NCBI GenBank assembly: GCA_026261815.1
Contig: JAMPIT010000300.1
Location: 1,612,001 to 1,676,000, forward strand
Reading direction: 5' to 3'
From: Monarcha castaneiventris obscurior
Lineage: Eukaryota; Chordata; Aves; Passeriformes; Monarchidae
DNA: 64,000 bases
Positions 59,536 through 64,000 of this stretch are shown here, piece after piece. The first letter of the stretch is position 1, and each line of letters begins with the position of its first letter. A model generated the notes under the pieces. That model had not been told where the DNA came from. It did not search any database and saw only the letters and a program-made list of their open reading frames with translations. A program made the translations under genes and the position numbers.

Positions 59536-60387
59536 GGGAAATGCCCCTGATCTGCAGCAAATCTTTCAGGGCTCTTGTCCTTTCAAATCGCAGGCCAGGC
59601 TGCCTCTGATCGGCTCCCTCAGCTCCCAAAACAATCAGTCGGGGGATCCTTCAGAGCTCCGTTGCATTCCCACCTTTTTTTTTTTTTGGACACTTGTTTT
59701 AGGTTCTGCCTTCTACCCCAAGGAAAGGGATGAGGTGGAGCCATCAGGGCAGGAGCCCCTTGGGAAGGATTTGCCTCTGTGCTGAACAGGGGGTTGTATT
59801 TCCCTGGGATGCAGCCATGTCCCTGCATCCCTAAATAACACCCCCAGCCTCCCAATTTTCCTCTTGATACTCCCTGACTTGGTGTTTTGGGCAACAAGTG
59901 GTCCTGACTCCAAAGAAAAGTTGGAGCAGCACCCCAGCCATGGGTTGGGAGGTGGAGCAGAGCAATCCAAATCAATGGAATTAATGCACTTCATAACAGC
60001 TGGGGGGTTCTGTGCCCTTAAATTGAATTTTTGGGCAAAGCAGGGGCGGGTTAATCCCCCTTTTTGCTGGAAGGGCTGGATGAGGGGATGCAGGGAACAC
60101 TGGGAACGGGGCAGGACACTGATCCCTGCGCTGTGGCACGGGTCCCACTCCTTCCCCAGCGCCTCCTGCTCCACGGCTGGCACACATGGGCATTCCCGGG
60201 ATTGTCTGAGCCAAACCCAGGGGTGCTGGGTCCGCTGGGAAGGCTGACAGAGCGTGGGTGTGAGCAGCCACGGGCATCCCAGACCCCTGACCCGGCCAGA
60301 CTGGGGCGGCAACAGGATTTCCCAGGAATTCCGCCTGGCTGGGGCTCGGAGGGGTTGGCAGAGCCAGCCCTGGGGAGGTGGTGGGAT
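59536..60387. other. Single-copy stretch, no gene seen
   Basis: A T run is at 59,676-59,688. No gene or repeat recognised. Confidence 0.45.
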
Positions 60388-60473
60388 GAGGGGAGGGGAA
60401 GGGAAGGGAAGGGAAGGGAAGGGAAGGGAAGGGAAGGGAAGGGAAGGGAAGGGAAGGGAAGGGAAGGGAAGGG
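60388..60473. repeat. GGGAA pentanucleotide array
   Basis: An 86-base pure purine tract ends in 15 GGGAA units plus a final GGG (60,396-60,473). The 16 G tracts with two-base loops fit the classic G-quadruplex pattern many times over. The purine/pyrimidine strand bias also suits triplex (H-DNA) formation. Confidence 0.97.
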
Positions 60474-61419
60474 CTCCTCTGCAGATCCTGCTCTCACTTG
60501 GGATTTGCTGCCCTTTGAATGCCTGGATTTGGTTGCTCTCAGCGTTGCTCTGACGAGCTCAGCCAAGAGATGGAAGTGCTGGGAGGGAGCCAGAGCAGAG
60601 CCTGCTCCTGCTCGAGGGTGGGGAAACAGCAGGGATGTTTCTCCATCTCTCCTCCCTCTCTGTGCTCCATGACACCGAGCAGCCTCCAGAAAAGCCTTTG
60701 GAAACCAGGGGCTGCTCTCTGCCTTAAGACAGGCTTTATTTTTTAATAAATAATTATTTTTATGTAATAAACATTTTTAATAATTTTTTAAATTAAAAAA
60801 AAATCTAATAAAATCCTCCACAAGTTTTAACTTATATTTTTCAAAAAACCTTGGTCTCTAATTTAATTTTTAATTTTCTAAACAGTTCTGATTATTATTT
60901 TTTTGTTATTTCCCCAGTGTCTCTTCTCTCACCGTAGCTTGGAGTAGAAGCAGGAGGCTTCCCAGGCAATGGGAATGGTTTGTGTGCCTGAAATTCAGAA
61001 TATCTTGAAAAAAAATCCCAAAATTTCCCCAGATTTTCCCAAACTGTTCAGTTCTCTCAGATACCTTCACTGAATGCTCTGAGCTTGAAGTCCCACCTTC
61101 CTGATATTCCCCATTCCCTGTTCTTCCCTGCCACCGCTTTGGCATCATCCCTGCACATCCCCTGGTCCCTCCCTGAGCACTGCAGCTGTGCCCACACCCC
61201 AAAGGGTTGTCCTGGTGTAAATCCCTGCCTGGGCACGGGGCACTGGGGTCTCTGGATGGCACCGCCCGGCAGAGCCGGTGCCTCCCCGGAATTCCGGCTG
61301 CCTGGCAGCTGGAGGGGGAGGCAGCAGAGCCATGTTGGCTGTGCCATTGGGAGCTTTTTCCCCATGAGTTATTGCCAGGTTAAAGGGTTGTGATGGTGCC
61401 AATATCCCGAGCCGGGTTA
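60474..61419. other. Single-copy stretch, AT-rich centre
   Basis: Bases 60,735-60,910 are strongly AT-rich, with many TAATTTTT-type words. No gene recognised. Confidence 0.45.
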
Positions 61420-61560
61420 TTGTGTTATTAATGTGAGCCTGTCGCTGGCCATTAGCGCCGTGATCAATCCCCGCTGACAGCGGCTGCTTAGGCTGTCACA
61501 CTTTGTTTTATCTGCCATCCTTAGACTTTTACTAACTCAGAAATTGCTAATCCAATCTCC
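61420..61560. promoter_or_regulatory. Candidate enhancer-like motif cluster
   Basis: Within 140 bases lie GTTATTAATGTG, GGCCATTAGCGCC, TGATCAATC (PBX-like), GCTGACAGC and GGCTGTCACAC (both contain the MEIS core TGACA or its complement), CACTTTGTTTTATC and GCTAATCCAATC. The block is repeat-free. Motif identities follow the known TALE-homeodomain preferences; enhancer activity is inferred. Confidence 0.33.
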
Positions 61561-61682
61561 TCTAACCCACTTAGGGGAGGACATTGTCTCTGTGCTGCTC
61601 AGACGCCCGAGCTGGGCCCGGGCAAGGACGTGCAGCTGGCAGGGGAGGTGGCTCAGGGGTGACCGAGCCACCTCACGTTCCT

Positions 61683-62010
61683 CAGGGAATCATGGAATGG
61701 GTTGGATCGGAAGGGACCTCAAAGCTCCTCCCATCCCACCCCTGCCATGGCAGGGACACCTTCCACTGTCCCAGGCTGCTCCAAGCCCCAATATCCAGCC
61801 TGGCCTTGGGCACTGCCAGGGATCCAGGGGCAGCCACAGCTTCTCTGGGCACCCTGTGCCAGGGCCTGCCCACCCTCCCAGGGAACAATTCCTTCCCAAT
61901 ATCCCATCCAGCCCTGCCCTCTGGCAGTGGGAAGCCATTCCCTGTGTCCTGTCCCTCCATCCCTTGTCCACAGTCTCTCTCCATCTTTCTTGTTGGCTCC
62001 TTCAGGGCCT
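61683..62010 (-). mobile_element. CR1 LINE 3' fragment (minus)
   Basis: The left edge GGGAATCATGGAATGGGTTG is the tail complement. The core runs to the CCATCCAGCCCTGCCCTCTG block and GTTGGCTCCTTCAGGGCC. It pairs in inverted orientation with the copy at 62,745, with only a handful of mismatches over about 190 bases. Confidence 0.94.
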
Positions 62011-62089
62011 CACCCCCTCACAGGGAAGAATTTTCTCCTGCTCAGGAGAACATTTTGCCTCTGGTAGTGACTTAACTCCAGGTGACTCC

Positions 62090-62460
62090 ATGTCCTTGTT
62101 GCTCCATGGATCTGTCATCTTCATCTCCACCCTGTCGCCCTGGTTTTCATAGTGTTCTATGTTTTTACTTTTGTAGTAGAAGTTCTCATGCATTTTCTAT
62201 AAACATAGCTCTTGTTTTTCTAACCGGCCTAGGTTGTTTTTGAACTTCTGGAATGTTTTTCATTCCTTTCTCCAAGGCGGAGAAAGATGATAGACTGTGT
62301 TCCTATCCTGTAAAATTGCAGAGGTGTTAACCTCATCTACCAATGTATGGTTGTTTTAAAAGAGGTATAAAAAGCAGAAAATAAAGGTAGGCAGAGTCTT
62401 CGCTCTGCTCTCCTGCCCTGGACCTGCTGCTTGAATCTGCATGTTCATGTCCAACACTGC
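62090..62460 (+). mobile_element. Possible solo LTR
   Basis: This AT-rich segment lies between CR1 copies. It has a TATA box (GGTATAAAAAGC at about 62,366), then AGAAAATAAAGG (polyadenylation-type signal) and the pyrimidine-rich CTTCGCTCTGCTCTCCTG. That spacing is typical of U3/R of an endogenous retrovirus LTR. Both ends are uncertain; I could not find a clear TG...CA pair with target duplications. No viral protein frame is present. Confidence 0.35.
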
Positions 62461-62666
62461 AACACCACCCCAGCTCCGTGAGGATCTCACCAAGTGCCTT
62501 CACCAGGCATCTCAGAAACCTCAAGAACTTTGGCATCTCCACCCTGGAGCCTTCAATGGGCAAAAATGACCTTAGAACCATCAAACTTCAATCCCAAGAA
62601 TCTTTGGGGAAAACCTTTAGAAAGAGTTGTCAGCATTTTGTCAACCTGGCCATGAAGTTGGTACAG

Positions 62667-62742
62667 GGAAACCCTCTGGAACCCCTCTGGAACCCTGTGG
62701 AACCCCCCTGGAGAACTCTGGAACCCTCTGGAACCCCTCCTC
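62667..62742. repeat. CTGGAACCC short minisatellite
   Basis: About seven degenerate 10-14-base units built on CTCTGGAACCC, lying just before the CR1 copy at 62,745. Confidence 0.85.
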
Positions 62743-62744
62743 TA

Positions 62745-63078
62745 TGACACCGTGCTGGGCAAGGTGGGGCTGTTCAGCCTGGAGAAGAGCAGGGTGTGTG
62801 GAGACCTCAGAGCCCCTTCCAGGGTCTGAAGTTCCTACAGGGAAGATGGAGCAGGACTCTGCATCAGGAACTGGGCCCCCACTGCCAGAGGGCAGGGCTG
62901 GATGGGATATTGGGAAGGAATTGTTCCCTGGGAGGGTGGGCAGGCCCTGGCACAGGGTGCCCAGAGCAGCTGTGGCTGCCCCTGGATCCCTGGCAGTGCC
63001 CAAGGCCAGGCTGGACACTGGGGCTTGGAGCAGCCTGGGACAGTGGGAGGTGTCCCTGCCCATGGCAGGGAGCTGGGG
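62745..63078 (+). mobile_element. CR1 LINE 3' fragment
   Basis: Sense copy with GGGCTGTTCAGCCTGGAGAA at its 5' part and the whole core. It ends soon after the CCCTGCCCATGGCAGGG palindrome without the canonical tail, so its 3' end is lost. Its 5' part matches the copy at 9,207. Confidence 0.92.
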
Positions 63079-63133
63079 GTAGAATGAAGGCTGGCAAAGC
63101 TGGTGGAGATGCTCCTTGTGTGGGGACTGGGGA

Positions 63134-63575
63134 TAGAATCAGAGAATCGTTAAAGTTGGAAAAGCCCTCTGAGGTCATTGAGTCCTGCTGTTAACCCAGC
63201 ACTGCCAGGGCCACCACTGAACCATGTCCCCAAGTGACACATCGTCGTGTTGTTTAAACACCTCCAGGGATGGGGACTCCAAACCTCCCTGGGCAGCCCC
63301 TGCCAAGGCCTGAGCACCCTTTCCATGGAGAAATTCCTGCTGATGTCCACCCTGAGCTCACCTGGCCCAGCCTGAGGCCGTTCCCTCTCCTCCTGTCCCT
63401 GTTCCCTGGGAGCAGAGCCCGACCCCCCCCGGCTGCCCCCTCCTGTCAGGGACTTGTGCAGAGCCACAAGGTCCCCCCGGAGCCTCCTTTTCTCCAGGCT
63501 GAGCCCCTTTCCCAGCTCCCTCAGCCGCTCCTGGGGCTCCAGCCCCTTCCCAGCTCTGTTACCATCACAGCACTG
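63134..63575 (-). mobile_element. CR1 LINE 3' fragment (minus), second main subfamily
   Basis: Begins at the tail complement GAATCAGAGAATCGTTAAAG and runs through CACCTCCAGGGATGGGGACT, CCTTTCCATGGAGAAATTCC and CTTTTCTCCAGGCTGAGCCC. It sits tail-to-tail with the sense copy that ends at 63,078. Confidence 0.94.
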
Positions 63576-63662
63576 GGCAGAACTGGTGTGAGTGGCCAGC
63601 GAGGGAAAGCCCAGGATGGGCAGGATGGGGGTGTTCAGGAGTTGGGAATGGTGTGGGTGGGG

Positions 63663-63717
63663 TTGGGATAATTCCTTTGGGATAATTCCTTTGGGATAAT
63701 TCCTTTGGGATAACGCT
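63663..63717. repeat. 15-base tandem repeat
   Basis: Perfect TTGGGATAATTCCTT units start at 63663, 63678 and 63693, with a partial fourth at 63708. The five-codon period keeps frames open and repetitive on the minus strand. Confidence 0.95.
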
Positions 63718-63774
63718 CTGCACTGTGCGAGAGGCACCCGCAGTGCTTCCCAAGGGCCCAGCTCCCAGCCTCTG

Positions 63775-63823
63775 GAATGTGTGTCATTCCCACACATCCA
63801 TGTGTGTCATTCCCACACACCCC
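63775..63823. repeat. Duplicated 23-base hairpin unit
   Basis: ATGTGTGTCATTCCCACACA occurs twice, 23 bases apart. Each copy can pair GTGTG with CACAC, so each unit is a small hairpin. Confidence 0.8.
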
Positions 63824-64000
63824 CAGGCTGCTGATCCAGGAATTCTGCTGCAGTTCCGTGCTCACACCGAGCAGCTCCTTTTTGCTCCCTGGCCAAGATG
63901 GTTTTGTCTCCTCAGCTCCTGCAGCCGCTGCTGTGCCGGGCCCAGGCTGCTCCCTCCGTGCTCAGCCCGAGAGGCTCCAGCAGTGCCCCGAGGCCTGCAA

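Noticed and set aside
60051..60566. 171-codon minus-strand frame with Pro-Ser-Leu-Pro-Phe repeats
   Set aside because: It is a reading of the GGGAA array and is not a protein repeat.
1..64000. tRNA, rRNA, known microRNA and CRISPR-like arrays
   Set aside because: I looked for tRNA T-arm words and a few familiar microRNA seeds by eye and found none. The tandem repeats have no spacer structure like a CRISPR array. A covariance-model scan would be more sensitive.

Overview
The window looks like bird nuclear DNA, most probably from a songbird. The evidence is about twenty 3'-end fragments of CR1 LINE retrotransposons on both strands, in related subfamilies that end in the CR1-type ATTCTGTGA tail. 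The rest is fairly GC-rich, mostly single-copy sequence. I found no protein-coding gene, tRNA, rRNA or recognisable small RNA that I can support. The longest open frames (about 300 to 430 codons) run antisense through CR1 copies or through a tandem repeat with a 39-base unit. I treat them as by-products of GC-rich, stop-poor repeats. The window is best read as an intergenic region or large intron.

Layout. Bases 1-12,200 hold scattered single CR1 fragments and a 17-base minisatellite. Bases 12,200-26,500 are almost repeat-free and contain several AT-rich islands that look like conserved noncoding elements. One of these has a perfect 9-base inverted repeat at 23,958-23,979. Bases 26,500-39,960 carry six CR1 copies and an unexplained pair of diverged 180-base repeats (28,583 and 29,139). 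Bases 40,080-40,875 hold a CpG island followed directly by nine to ten copies of a 39-base repeat; four of the junctions resemble the CTCF core motif. Bases 41,000-51,000 are mixed, with two CR1 copies, CpG-rich patches and candidate conserved elements. Bases 51,100-56,000 contain a TTA microsatellite, a 37-base minisatellite and further CR1. Bases 59,000-63,600 hold another CpG-rich block, a GGGAA array able to form G-quadruplexes, a PBX/MEIS-like motif cluster, and a CR1 inverted repeat around an LTR-like segment.

There is no operon-like or pathway organisation. What can be supported is a repeat landscape plus candidate regulatory DNA. The regulatory calls rest on base composition and motif matches by eye; cross-species alignment would decide them. 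I did not find a clearly new biological system. The items most worth a second look are the 39-base array beside the CpG island, the palindromic island at 23,958, the CR1 inverted repeat at 61,743-63,067, and the 28,583/29,139 repeat pair.
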